A stretch of DNA of 64,000 bases from Zygnema cylindricum (GCA_037447655.1 JBBHKE010000081.1:117995-181994); one strand, 5' to 3'. Shown: positions 44,282 through 54,606, counted from the first letter of the stretch. Made by a program: numbers and translations. Notes: generated by a model not told the origin, from the sequence alone.

Positions 44282-45399
44282 GGTTATGGGCCCACACCCA
44301 TGGCTACCTATATTTGATGGATCAAAATATCACTACTGGAAGTGTGCGCTTGAGAGCTACTTCGAGATGATGGAGCTAATGGATGTTCTGGACGGTACCT
44401 TGGCCGAAACATCAAATGAATGGAAAAGGAAAAATCATGAGTGTCTAAAGGAAAAATCATGAGTGTCTAAGGGTTATGAAGAACTCCTTGACTGAGGATT
44501 TGGTAATGTCATACCTAAGTTTTAAAAGGGCAACTCAATTATGGAAGAGCTTAGAATGTATGTATGGAAAGACGTCTTTATATCATTGGCTTAGTAGTGT
44601 TACCAAAATAGTTGAACACAAGTATGTAGGAGGTAGTATGGAGAAACACTGTATTGAATTACAAGTATTATTTGCAGAAAATGATTTGGCAGGGGGAAAC
44701 TTTACAGATGCTCAACAAGCTATCTTGTTAATGAGAAGTCTACCTAAAGAATATAAAAGTGCACTAGATCGATTGACTTTAATTGATAAAAATGATTGGA
44801 GTATAACTGTAGCTAGACGAGTTATTCTACATGAAGAGGCTAATACAAAGGTTTTATCAAGTGAAAGGAATATAAAGGAATCTAAGTCTCAGTTTCATAA
44901 ATTTAAAGGTAATAGTGAGTTCGGAGATCGGCCAAAGAATTGTTTTTACTGTAATGATTTAGGACATACCTTCAGGGTATGTCCATCGTATAAAAGTGCA
45001 TGTGTTACAGGGAATTTCAGAGATGGATGGGACAACACCCTAGTTCGAACCCCAACAAGAAAGGAATCAAGTGCTTTCGTGAGTGAGAGACAAGACTCGA
45101 CAAATGACAAAAGGCATACACCGTGTGTTGACGAATTTATGTATTTACCGACCTTCTGTGGTGTTTGGAATAGAGTAAAGGAAGAGGTGACAGAAAAGGA
45201 TTTAATGTCTGTACCTTTTCCCGACGTCAGATTGGTGAGTAACAAAGAGTTACTGGAGGAAGAGTTGTTTGAAGTAAGAGAAATTAGACGAAGTGAAGGT
45301 CACTTGGAAGTGGAAGCCGAAAAATACTTAAACATAAAGACTAATAAACTAAACCCAATTTTTCTAGAAGGACCGGGCGAAGATATGAAGAAAACTTGA
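44256..45399 (+). pseudogene. C4 gag with CCHC knuckle, one frameshift
   Basis: ATG at 44256 is 26 bases inside the LTR. The frame runs MAEISYGQQVMGPHPW across the PBS, then FDGSKYHYWKCALESYFEMM (copia gag entry). A 22-bp duplication (GGAAAAATCATGAGTGTCTA twice, 44427-44470) shifts the frame at 44460. The frame resumes at 44476: UBN2-like helices (SFKRATQLWKSLECMYGKTS, YVGGSMEKHCIELQVLF, LLMRSLPKEYKSALDRL) and the knuckle CFYCNDLGHTFRVCPSYK (about 44940). A TGA at 45397-45399 separates it from the basic extension in the same frame. Confidence 0.85.
44282..44293 (+). promoter_or_regulatory. C4 primer-binding site, coding in gag
   Basis: GGTTATGGGCCC directly follows the LTR. It is complementary to GGGCCCATAACC, part of the anticodon stem-loop of initiator tRNA-Met, as in Drosophila copia, where half-tRNA priming is established. 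Here it also encodes VMGP of gag. Confidence 0.88.
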
Positions 45400-45999
45400 A
45401 TTAGGAATGAGGTGTATAATGTGGAAACTGGTGGAAGGAGTTATGTCACCGAAGATAGTGTGGTGAAGGACGAAAGAGAGGAGGACACGATTTCTGTGAC
45501 CTTATCAGATGACAAATCTGTGAGTGAAAATTGCTTACAAGAAAGTTTGTTAACTAAAGCAAGAGGAGTTGGGGGAAGAGATGGACACTTAGAAGCAGAA
45601 ACTAGAAGTAAGGTGGCCATGAAAATTGGTGACGTAGGAGAAAAACAAAGAAAAACTGTTCAAAAAATTGGAGTGAGAAAAGAAGTTTGTGGGATTGAAA
45701 AATGTAATAGAAATGCAAAAGTTAAAAGAGTGCAGCTGAAAAGAAGAAGAATCAAAATTAAAATTTCTCAGATGAAAGAAGTTGATGGAAGTAGCAAATC
45801 TATGAAGAAAAACATAAAGGTGAAACAGAAAACTAGTATTTGTGACTGTAAACGAGTAGAAAATTGTGACAGAAATGTAAAGTTTCAAACAAGACAAAAG
45901 ATCATGAAGAAAACAAAAAGTAGATGTTATATTCAAAGGATCAAGGGTAGAAGAAAACATGCTCAGAAAGTGATCAAGAAAAGAGAGCGGGAGAAATGA
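45400..45999 (+). pseudogene. C4 basic C-terminal extension of gag
   Basis: The frame continues from the gag frame after a single TGA, for 200 codons. The first 60 residues are acidic/Ser-rich (DEREEDTISVTLSDDKS). The rest is strongly Lys/Arg-rich with Cys pairs. A segment with EKCNRNAKVKR is echoed some 55 residues later by ENCDRNVKFQTR, so it looks internally duplicated. No enzyme motif is visible. The basic character suggests RNA binding, but that is inference. It may be one gag polyprotein read through the TGA, or a mutated one. Confidence 0.55.
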
Positions 46000-46907
46000 T
46001 TTTCTGGATGATATTTTTGAAGAATTTGAATTTAGAGAAATCTTAGTTTTGGAAAAACTTATTTTACAGGCATGTCTTATAAAGACAACTTTGTTTGACA
46101 TTCTATTTGTTTTTGGTTGGACTTTAGATTTGTATTCTTCCTTGTTGAGTTAGTTGAAAAGAAACAAAAATATTTATTTATGTATTTTTGAAGACGAAGG
46201 AGGTAGTGGAAGCCATGACTTGTTCACGAACGAAAATTTTGGGAGACATGGTAGAACGCAGCGAAAGCAGTGGAGAATCATCAGAAGAAGTTCGCGTCGC
46301 GAACAGCGACGCAGCATAGCGGCGCAGCAAAAGGAGTGGTGCCGTATGACACTTACACGCTGATTATTTTATTCCGGGTACAAGCAACTAAACATTCAGG
46401 GGTTATGCATTTATGGCGTAAGGGGAGTTATTACAGGACACTTTTTGCAAGAAGGCAGCAAGCGACTGGGAATTGGCAGAGGGCAGCAAGAGCAATGGCG
46501 ACGTCGGCAAAGCACTGGTGATGTGGTGTTTTTGCTAAATTTATTGTATGATGAACAGTGGAGGTTGATACGAAATTTTGAATATTTAAATATTTTTTTT
46601 ATTCTTTTGTTTATCCATTAGAGTGGAAACATTTGCGTACAGCATGGACTAATGAGTCTAAAGCTTTAGGGGAGTGTAGAATTCGAAAGCTTTAGCCTCA
46701 GTAGATGAGGCTATGAGGAGGAAGTTAAAGGTGAAAAAGAGCAGCAGTTAGGACTGCGATGTCAAACTAGCACAGCGTAGCAGCATAGCAGTACACGCTG
46801 CACTTTGTATTCATACTGCGCTACGATGTCAAACTAGTGCAGCGTAGCAACATAGCATTACACGCTGCATATTTTTCGGGGTACACGAAACTAAATTTTT
46901 GGGGGAG
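46000..46907 (+). other. C4 noncoding tail and polypurine tract
   Basis: No defensible gene. The tail holds GCGCAGC-like words, a hairpin GCCTCA/TGAGGC at about 46694-46713, a C3-like AAAGCTTTAGGGGAGTGT at about 46661-46678, two copies of a roughly 45-bp unit (CGATGTCAAACTAG to ACACGCTGCA, at about 46757 and 46824), then the functional polypurine tract GGGGGAG at 46901-46907. Confidence 0.75.
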
Positions 46908-47898
46908 TGTTGTTTTGAAAAGTCAGTTTCGTGCGTACGAGACAGTTTGCCCGTAACTGCTAAGTGGATTTAATATGGAGGTTTGAATAGATTCACGGAT
47001 TGGGGGAGCGAACGGATTGATATAATTAAAGTGACGTAAAAGAATCATTGAGTGGTGTGAACAAGCTGTGACAAATGGACGGCGGATCGCGAAGCGATCC
47101 GATGTAAAATAAACGGAATGTTGGAATAGGCGCCCCCAGTACTGTGGAGCTGCGACGCAGTTAAGTCAACGTAGCTGCGGCTATTTGTATGATCCGTACG
47201 GACAAGCGCAGCCAGCGCAGCCAGCGCAACTAGCGCAGCTGCGGATAATATGAATAGGATAGATCTCGAGTAATGATGATTGTACGGTAGTGGTAGCTTA
47301 GTAGTTGCTTAGTGGTAGCTTGGTTTCTGACATACGAAGAGTGCGGTGTAAATATTCTGTAAAACAGAGGTTTGTCCTTTTGACTAATTAGTTTATTAGA
47401 GTAGATACAGTACGGCTGGTATGCCTCCGTATTCTGAGTATAACTTGCAGGACTTAGATTATTTTATGCATCGCAGTCAAGTTTATCAAAGCAATGGCAT
47501 ACTGTTTTCTGCATCTTTGACCTGTTGGTGTGATCACTCTGTTTGGTGCTTCATGTGAAACTTTGTGGAGTTATTCTATGATATAGAATATATATGTGTG
47601 TGAAGTTTCATTGTATTCCACTATCTATGTAAGATTCTGTGAGCAGTCTAAGTGGTTAGTTTGTGAAGCTGTCAGCTGTTTTTGTGAAACTCTGGAGCCT
47701 ACATCTTCTAGATGCCTTGTTGGATTTAGCTGTAACTTTGGGAGTTTATAGTGTATATGGTATACTGCCTATTGGTGCAGTTTAAGGTGATTCTGTTTAG
47801 TTTGGAGTAATCTGTGCTGTCTAAAACACAGCTGTTTTTGAGGTAGTCTGTGGGTGTTTCCGTGAGTAATCCATAGCTGAAATAGGCTATGGACAACA
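46908..47898 (+). repeat. C4 3' LTR
   Basis: 991 bases matching 43300-44281. The length difference equals one extra 9-bp AGCGCAGCC-type unit (array at about 47205-47238). The position of the gag ATG reads ATA here (ATCCATAGCTG). Confidence 0.93.
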
Positions 47899-48288
47899 CG
47901 AACCTACGAATATGACGTATGATCATAGTACAACACAAGCCGCCGGACAATTTTTTTTGCGAACTGACATGGCGTAGGATGAGTTGTGTTATGGGCTTTT
48001 CATGTGATCTTCCTAGATCGCTAATTTGATCAGCGACCGTCTGATCGTCTAAATCCGACTGTTTAAATAAAAAAAAACCTCAAAACTCACATAATTGTTT
48101 TTTTGTCCAAATGTTTTTCAAAATTTAGACATGATGTTTAATTATTTATCGATCGATGTGCAATTCAACCTGTTACTATTTTTTTTTCATTTTGCGACCA
48201 ATACAATATGGGTCTTAAGGTCATATTGTATGTTTTGCGTACAATAGGCATATTGTATGGGCCTACTTTCACCTACTTTTGAACTAAG
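47899..48288 (-). mobile_element. hAT-like MITE (inverted, truncated), right piece after C4
   Basis: Starts with the duplicated CGAAC, continues CTACGAATATGACGTATGATC, and ends GCCTACTTTCACCTACTTTTG, the inverse of the left half of 12090-12635. Confidence 0.85.
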
Positions 48289-48299
48289 GTTTAATGAAA

Positions 48300-49055
48300 C
48301 TTACTTCAGTCTGTTTAATGTTTATCGTTGGTTCGGCATTCCTTTTTCTAATGATTTGGTTTGTCGCGATTCATAAAATCGCTCTTCGTTATATTCGTGA
48401 CCTTAAGCGCCTCTATCGATTACTGGTCACATAAGGCGGACCCATGGAGAGATTTGATTAACTGTATTGTGCGCGATTTTTTGACCACCAAATTAGGAAA
48501 TCTCCGATCTTGGTCCTGATCTTGTTCCTTAGTCTCCTTGGGCCATAAATTTATTTGTACTCTCTGCGCTGACTATAGAATGAATCACATGCGTTTTCAA
48601 ATTCTAGTGCTATTTTTTCATTGTATCCAACTATCAAAGTCGACAGGCAAGGTCCCTTATCAATGCACAAACTTTATTTTTGGCTAAGGTCTTCTTTGTT
48701 TAAGGTTTTCCAACTTCGAAAAGAAAGACCCAATTTTTTCATGTGATCTATTTTGGGTTTAAGGGCCTAACGCCAACAAATCGTTGACATTAATTTATAC
48801 ATCTACCACTGATTTGGATACGCATTCCCATAATGTAGCCTTTTCACATATTCAACGTTTGAACACGTGGGAACACGTTCGCCCTATTTTCCCTTTTTTT
48901 TCTTAGTAAAAACCAAATTTGCGATTGCTTTACCGTGTCGACACCACTCACTTTAAGTGCCAATGCCTTTATGTAACCGTTTTTGTGTACGTTTGTGCTA
49001 AATAACTGCTTTTTTCAAAGCTTTAGTCCTCATTAAGCCACCTATGTGAGGGGAG
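48300..49055 (+). other. Degenerate retroelement remnant, uncertain
   Basis: No open gene. The last bases (CAAAGCTTTAG…GTGAGGGGAG, ending at 49055) look like a polypurine tract before an LTR start, and one short stretch reads LCADYRMNHMR, faintly like a gypsy RT. It may be the 3' end of an older element that shares the C5 LTR. Confidence 0.3.
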
Positions 49056-49201
49056 TGTCTTCCGGGTACTTAGTTTATTTTGTGGAAGTTTGGTTCAGTA
49101 TGTACCTAAATTAGTGTGACAGTAAATAGTGCGATAGTACACTGTGTATCACATTCGCGGGAAACGCGTCAGCAAACTAATATGAGACGCTTCACAAGTT
49201 T
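49056..49201 (+). repeat. C5 5' LTR, first piece
   Basis: Begins TGTCTTCCGGG after GTGAGGGGAG. TTTGGTTCAGTATGTACCTA, then AAATTAGTGTGACAGT and an ACGCGTC word parallel the C3 LTR (inverse of about 56930-57010). It is interrupted by C2 at 49202 and resumes at 55657. Confidence 0.6.
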
Positions 49202-50250
49202 TGTAGAAACTAATGGTTTTATTAGTATTTTCTAGGTCTGAAAAGAAATATAGAAGTCGAGGCAGTCTATCTCTAACTTCTCTCTCCAACTCTCAAACTT
49301 GTCGCAGTCACTGAGAAATTGGAGAGGAAGCTAGAGCCATGGCTACCTTGGCTATCTTGAGCTTTACGGGAAATTTATATTAGGGTTTATTTATTTAAGT
49401 AAAATTTATGTGCCGGCGGCAGGATTTGATCCTTGTACCTACCGGCCGGCTGACACGTAATAGCCGGTAGCCATAGCCGTTTAATCTAGCGGTAGTGTTA
49501 CGTAGAATATAGTTTAATAGTTATTTAAATATGTATACGTGCGAAAATCCATTTAACTGCAATGAATTACGGGATACATAGATCCAGTAATATATAATGT
49601 ACGACTTACGGTACGGACACAAATCAGTACCGCGCATTTGTTTCGTAAATGAAACAAATACCGCGCATGTATTTATTACGGCTACGATTAAAGCCGAATT
49701 TAATCGGACGGCCGGGATTAGCGCCGAGATCGCGGAGGAAGATTTTGGCGGTTTGTGGCCATCGCCACATCGGATGACGCGTGGCGAAATTCCGTTGGAT
49801 TGTGGAATCTCCGGAGATTATGGCACCGAATCCGGATTTGACATGTGTCGACATTTTGGCCATGTTGTACAATGTCCGTACATAAAGTACATCGGCAGCT
49901 GTACTTTTACGTACGGAACTCAATTCTGATTGGTTCCGTACATCAGTAGATAGAGTCTGTGAGAGAGATAGGACTTAGAAAAATTAGAAGATAGGACCCC
50001 CTCTCCCAGAGAGCTTCTGTACAAAAGGTTAACTTTGACCCTCCATAACTTACTGCTCAGGGGAGCAAATTCAGAGATTCTTTTTGCTATCGACTCAGGG
50101 GAGTCTTGTCTTCACAGGGGTGAAGTTGGTCAGAGTTTTTGTCTGCCAGGGTGGCAGTTATTTTTGCTTAAACACAAAGGGGTCAGGATTATCCTAGAGG
50201 CTTCTTGGAAGCTGTCCACTCTGAGGACTTATGGAGGTCTCAGAGTTTCA
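49202..50250 (+). repeat. C2 5' LTR
   Basis: 1049 bases from TGTAGAAACTAATGG to …CAGAGTTTCA. A conserved region near 49597-49929 is open on both strands in both LTRs. Since the two LTRs are copies of one sequence, this does not show coding. A palindrome with 9-bp arms (ATTTGTTTC/GAAACAAAT, 49636-49659) sits between direct repeats ACCGCGCAT (49629 and 49660). AGGATTTGATCCT at 49421-49433 looks like an inverse B-box. Confidence 0.93.
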
Positions 50251-51259
50251 GGTTATGGGCCCACCCTCTAGGGTACCAATCTTTAATGGAACTGGCTTCA
50301 TATACTGGGAAAGTATGATGATAGGAGCTCTATGCGAAAAAAGGCTTTGGGGGATAGTGAGTGGACGATTGGGGCGTCCATCAAGTCTTGGAATTCCTCC
50401 ATGGTTTAAAGGAAGCAGATTCACCAGGAAAGAGGATTCACCTTCAACGGAGGAAACAAAGGAAGGAGAGGTGGTGGACAAAGGAAACGAGAAGGAGGCG
50501 ACCACACCAATAGCAACTGGTTTAACATTCATGTCACCTATTCCGAGGAACGAGGAGAATGATACTGAAACCTGGGACTTCAACAATATGGCGGCAAAGC
50601 ACTTCATCCTACGCCATCTCACTCAAGGACTTGCATGTCCTCATTTGCAGGTAGAGAGGGCATCCGATCTTTGGATGGCTCTCATAGAGATGTACCGAAG
50701 TGGTACGATTCAGCAACAACAGTTGGCTGATCAGAAAGTTAAGGAGTATGTATACAAAGGGGGAAATATGTTGGATTTTTTCAATGAGCTTGCTACACTC
50801 TTCATGGAGCTAGAGAGTGCGGGTAAAGTTTTTAGTGAAAAAGAAAAAGTTAACTGTTTACTAATGAAGTTACCTGATGAGTTTCAGAACATAGTCAACC
50901 GTGTGCAGGACTTGCCGGACTCAAGGTGGATATGGAACTCAGTGGTAGGGATGATTCTCGTTCGAGAGAATACGATTGAGATCCGAAGGGGAGGAAAGAG
51001 TGGCCAAGCCTTGGCAACAGCGACCGATTGGAGGAACAAGGATTCCCGGAAACCAGTCGGAAACTATGGGGGTAGGGAGCAGAAAAATCAGGTTGGCGAG
51101 TTCGAACCAAGGGCTCCCAAAGGTTTATGTCATTTTTGTAAGAAACCGGGGGCACTATATGGCAGAGTGCACCAAGCTAACCGAGATTCGGTGAAAGGAG
51201 GGGCAGACCGGTGGTACCCCGAGAGGAAAGAAAAAGGCCCTTGTCACACAGGTACTTGA
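50231..51259 (+). pseudogene. C2 gag (frameshift in the zinc knuckle)
   Basis: ATG at 50231 lies 20 bases inside the LTR. MEVSEFQVMGPPSRVPIFNG crosses the PBS. UBN2-like region: ASDLWMALIEMYRSGTIQQQ, YKGGNMLDFFNELATLFMEL, LLMKLPDEFQNIVNRVQDL. The knuckle begins CHFCKKPG at about 51127, but a GGGGG run (about 51148) holds one extra base, so the remaining His and Cys lie in the +1 frame (HYMAEC). That frame then meets TGA at 51192-51194 before reaching pol. Confidence 0.88.
50251..50262 (+). promoter_or_regulatory. C2 primer-binding site, coding in gag
   Basis: GGTTATGGGCCC immediately after the LTR, as in C4: half-tRNA (initiator Met anticodon stem-loop) type. It reads VMGP in the gag frame. 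Confidence 0.88.
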
Positions 51260-52634
51260 GGCGGAATCCGAGGACGAGGACGATGAGCTCCTTTTGGATG
51301 AGGAGTTGGAGGCGAAAACTGAGGTTGAAATTCCACGAAGGCAGAAATGTGCTTACGGTGGATTGAAAGGTGAAGAAGGTTGGATTATAGATTCAGGTGC
51401 CTCAATGCACATGTGTAAGGATAGACACCTGTTCACTAAGATAAGAAAGATTCCCACCGTAGAGATAGAGTACGGGGATGGGAGGATAGTCACCACTACT
51501 CTTGTAGGATCGCTAGACCTGAAAGTGTTAGTAAAAGGAAAGACATCCATATTAACATTATCCGATGTATTGTTTATTCCGGAGCTGAACAAAAACCTTA
51601 TCTCTACATCAGTATTAGATGATAAGGGTTTTTTCACTAGCACTAGGGAAGGAGTCTTTACTGCTAGTTTTGAGGAGGATGTCTATTTCATTGCTGAGAA
51701 AGGTAGCCATGGGATGTTTAGGCTGATCTTAAGTAATGAAACGAAGAAACTTTATTATGCTGTTGTTCATGATATTATGATGTGGCATAAGAGGCTTGGG
51801 CATGTGAATCTAGATAAGTTAAGAGAGATGAAAAAGATGGGAGTCGTGGAAGGGATTCAGTTCAGTGAGAGTGATGATATAAGTGATTTTAGTGGGTGTG
51901 CTCAAGGTAAAGCACACAGATTACCCTTTCCAAAAACAGCCACCTACAAGGGAGAAAAACTTCTAGATTTAGTACACACAGATATTTGGGGACCGGCTAG
52001 AGTGCCCTCACCGGGGGGGAAGAGATTTATCATGACTATAACTGATGATTGGTCTCGGTATTCCCGGGTGTATTTTTTGAAAAACAAGTCAGAAGCTAAG
52101 GACTGTTTTATACAATATAAAGCATGGTGCGAAAAACTCCATGAAACTCCAATCAAGAGAGTAAGGAGTGACAATGGTGGAGAGTATACTTCTAACCAGT
52201 TTGATGTTTTTTTGAGGGAAGATGGGGTTCAACACCAAAAGACAGTTCTAGAAAATCCGGAACAGAATGGGGTAGCTGAAAGGTTAAATAGAACACTAAG
52301 TGATAGTGCTACAAGTATGTTGTCGGATAAGAAGATAGGAAAAAGGTTTTGGGCAGAAGCAATGAACTGTGCTAATTACCTCAAAAATAGAGTTCTTACT
52401 TCAGCTATAAAAGATCAAACACCTTATGAGAGATGGACAGGCCGGAAACCAGACTTATCTCATTTAAAGGTTTTCGGCAGTCAAGTATTCAGTCTAGATA
52501 CTGATCGGTCCAATTAGAAGCTAGATCCTAAAGGAAAACCGGGATACTTATTAGGATATGATGAGGATGTTAAAGGATATAGAGTTTATGATCTAAAAAG
52601 AGAAGATATAATCTTAGTAAAGCATCTAGTAGTT
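51195..52634 (+). pseudogene. C2 protease and integrase
   Basis: Open from after the TGA at 51192 to a TAG at 52515-52517, then onward in the same frame. Protease: WIIDSGASMHMCKD (about 51385). Integrase zinc finger: MWHKRLGHVNLDKL, then SDFSGCA, where the first Cys of the CC pair is Phe. DDE core: LVHTDIWGP, VRSDNGGEYTS, NPEQNGVAERLNRTL. The C-terminal TPYERWTGRKPDLSHLKVFG is followed by a TAG in place of a Trp codon before KLDPKGKPGYLLGYDEDV. Confidence 0.9.
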
Positions 52635-53030
52635 ATGGATGAAGGAAAGTCTGTGGATCCCTTCAAATATACAAAGTCAGTAAAAATCAGATTTGAGTCA
52701 GAAAATTCTGATGACTTTGAGCTTCCTAACTATCCAGGTTTTAGAGAAGATGACATTCTTGCAGGAACAAATCAGACCGAAAAGGACTCGGCTGTGGAAA
52801 CTCCAGTGACAACTCTACTCGAAGCGGAAGACGTGGTGGAAATTGATTCGGAATCAAGGGATAGGGGGAGAAGCCGAGTTTGTTCGAAAGAATCCACGAG
52901 AACCATCTATTCCGGCCTCAGATTTTGAGGGGGGGGGAGGAGAAGTAGCAAAAGACTGCAAGAAAAACAGGTTAATAACAAGGTAACTAAACTATCTCAT
53001 CAAGATGAACCTCAAACTTATCGAGAGGCG
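52635..53030 (+). pseudogene. C2 integrase-RT linker (frameshifted)
   Basis: 97 acidic codons (52635-52928; MDEGKSVDPFKYTKSVKIRF, ELPNYPGFRED) end at a TGA just before a run of nine G (52929 on). The RT frame resumes in another phase, so the G-run is a likely slippage site. Confidence 0.75.
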
Positions 53031-53933
53031 ATGACTTGTCCAGAAAGAAACCGGTGGAAGACAGCCATCAATGAGGAGATGGCTTCAATCATGGCAGCCG
53101 ATACTTGGGAGCTGGTGGACTGTCCACCTAACCGAAAACCAATCGGTTGTAAGTGGGTTTTTAAACTAAAACTGAACCCAGATAACACAATCGAGCGCTA
53201 CAAGGCCAGATTAGTGGCAAAGGGATTTACACAAAAGGAAGGAATTGACTACGAGGAAACCTTTGCCCCGGTGGTCAGATTTCCCTCCGTCCGCATACTT
53301 CTCAGTTTAGCAGCGGCGGAAGACATGGAAGTGCACCAGATGGACATCAAAACAGCCTTTTTGCATGGAGAATTAGAAGAGGAGATCTTCATGCGACAAC
53401 CCGAAGGGTTTGTGGAAGAAGGAGAGGAGAGTAAGGTATGCCGGCTGATTAAATCTCTTTATGGTTTGAAACAGGCGCCTCGACAGTGGAATAAGAAGCT
53501 TGATGAGTTTCTTACCGGTCTAGGATATATTCGGATCAGCTCAGATCACTCAATCTATGTTTTCGAAGATGAGGAAGGTTTTATATTTATTGCAATTTAT
53601 GTTGATGATTTGCTTGTTTTAAGTAAATCAATGGAAAAAATTAATAAACTGAAAACCGATCTTAAGGGGAGATTTGAAATGAAGGATATGGGGGAAGCAA
53701 AATATATTTTGGGAATTCAAGTAGAGAGAGACCGAAAAAGAAAAATTATAAGATTGACTCAAAAGGAAGCAATAGGGAACATGCTTGAAAAATTTCAAAT
53801 AGATAAAGCTAATAGTTGTACAACTCCAATGGAATTGAAGAAGGGAAGTGAGGGTAGTGAGGAAGAAGGAGTCATAGTCTTAGACGAGGAATTATCTCCT
53901 GATGAACAGAAGTTCATGCAGACTATTCCTTAG
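53031..53933 (+). pseudogene. C2 reverse transcriptase
   Basis: 300 open codons with the RVT_2 order: [100 protein letters not shown] and catalytic IYVDDLLVL. Then MKDMGEAKYILGIQVERDR. It ends in TAG at 53931 after IP, where relatives have Tyr; the frame continues as RQVVGSLIYF. Confidence 0.93.
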
Positions 53934-53942
53934 AGGCAAGTA

Positions 53943-54593
53943 GTGGGAAGTCTAATCTATTTTATGAATTGTACCCGGCCGGATTTAGCTGCAGCTGTAG
54001 GAGTGCTGAGTAGAAGTCTAAATGCTCCCACTAAGAAGGATTGGGAGGCAGCTAAGAGAGTCTTTAGATACTTGGTAGGAACTAGAGATCTATGGTTGCA
54101 TTTGGGTGGGGAGAATACTGACATCACTACTTGGAGTGATGCCAGTTATGGTGATGCTCCGATGAGGAGATGTACTTCTGGATATGTATTATATGTGGGT
54201 GATGGGGCTTGCTGTTGGAGTAGCAAACAGCAAAAGGTTATTGCTCAGTCCACAATGGAGGCTGAGTATATGGCCTCTTGCTCTGCTGTAAAAGAATTGA
54301 TGTGGGTGAAGTCTTTGCTTGGTGAGCTTGGTCACCTTAAGAGTGGTGTGCAGAAAATATTTTGTGATAATCAGGCAGCAATCGCTATTTCTGCCAATCC
54401 TAAACACCATTTTAAAGCCAAACATATGGACATCAGACTCAACTTTGTTAGAGAGAAAGTAGAAAACAAAATAATCAGTTTAGAGTACAGACCAAATAGT
54501 GAGATGGTAGCAGATATGATTACCAAACCTGTGCCTTCCCCTAAGCTAATTTTTTGCAGGGAGAAGTGTGGTCTGAAATTAAAGATTGACTAG
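53943..54593 (+). CDS. C2 RNase H and pol C-terminus
   Basis: 216 codons in the RT frame after the TAG at 53931: SLIYFMNCTRPDLAAAVGVL, TWSDASYGDAPMRRCTSG (first RNase H Asp), QSTMEAEYMASCSAVKELMW (Glu), IFCDNQAAIAIS (Asp), HFKAKHMDIRLNFVREKV. It ends at TAG 54591-54593, 13 bases before the 3' LTR. This is the intact end of the pol frame. Confidence 0.9.
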   Translation: MGSLIYFMNCTRPDLAAAVGVLSRSLNAPTKKDWEAAKRVFRYLVGTRDLWLHLGGENTDITTWSDASYGDAPMRRCTSGYVLYVGDGACCWSSKQQKVIAQSTMEAEYMASCSAVKELMWVKSLLGELGHLKSGVQKIFCDNQAAIAISANPKHHFKAKHMDIRLNFVREKVENKIISLEYRPNSEMVADMITKPVPSPKLIFCREKCGLKLKID

Positions 54594-54606
54594 AAAATAA
54601 GGGGAG

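Larger units (their letters stand above)
43300..47898 (+). mobile_element. C4: gag-only copia-type retrotransposon, TSD CGAAC
   Basis: Paired LTRs (43300-44281 and 46908-47898) and a 5-bp TSD, CGAAC (43295-43299 and 47899-47903), define the whole 4.6-kb element. The interior of 2.6 kb holds the PBS, a gag with a CCHC knuckle and a long basic C-terminal extension, about 0.9 kb of noncoding sequence, and a polypurine tract (GGGGGAG). I see no protease, integrase or RT, even as remnants. It must have been mobilised in trans. The gag entry, PBS, an AGTCTAAAGCTTTAGGGGAG remnant at about 46657-46676 and an LTR block tie it to the C3/C5 lineage. Confidence 0.92.

Noticed and set aside
45589-46101. 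170-codon minus-strand frame (Phe/Ser-rich)
   Set aside because: It is the exact antisense of the Lys/Arg-rich plus-strand extension of C4 gag, so it is a shadow.
49597-49929. 110-codon frame conserved in both C2 LTRs (also at 55002-55334)
   Set aside because: The two copies are recent LTR duplicates, and the opposite strand is equally open. Conservation carries no information on coding.
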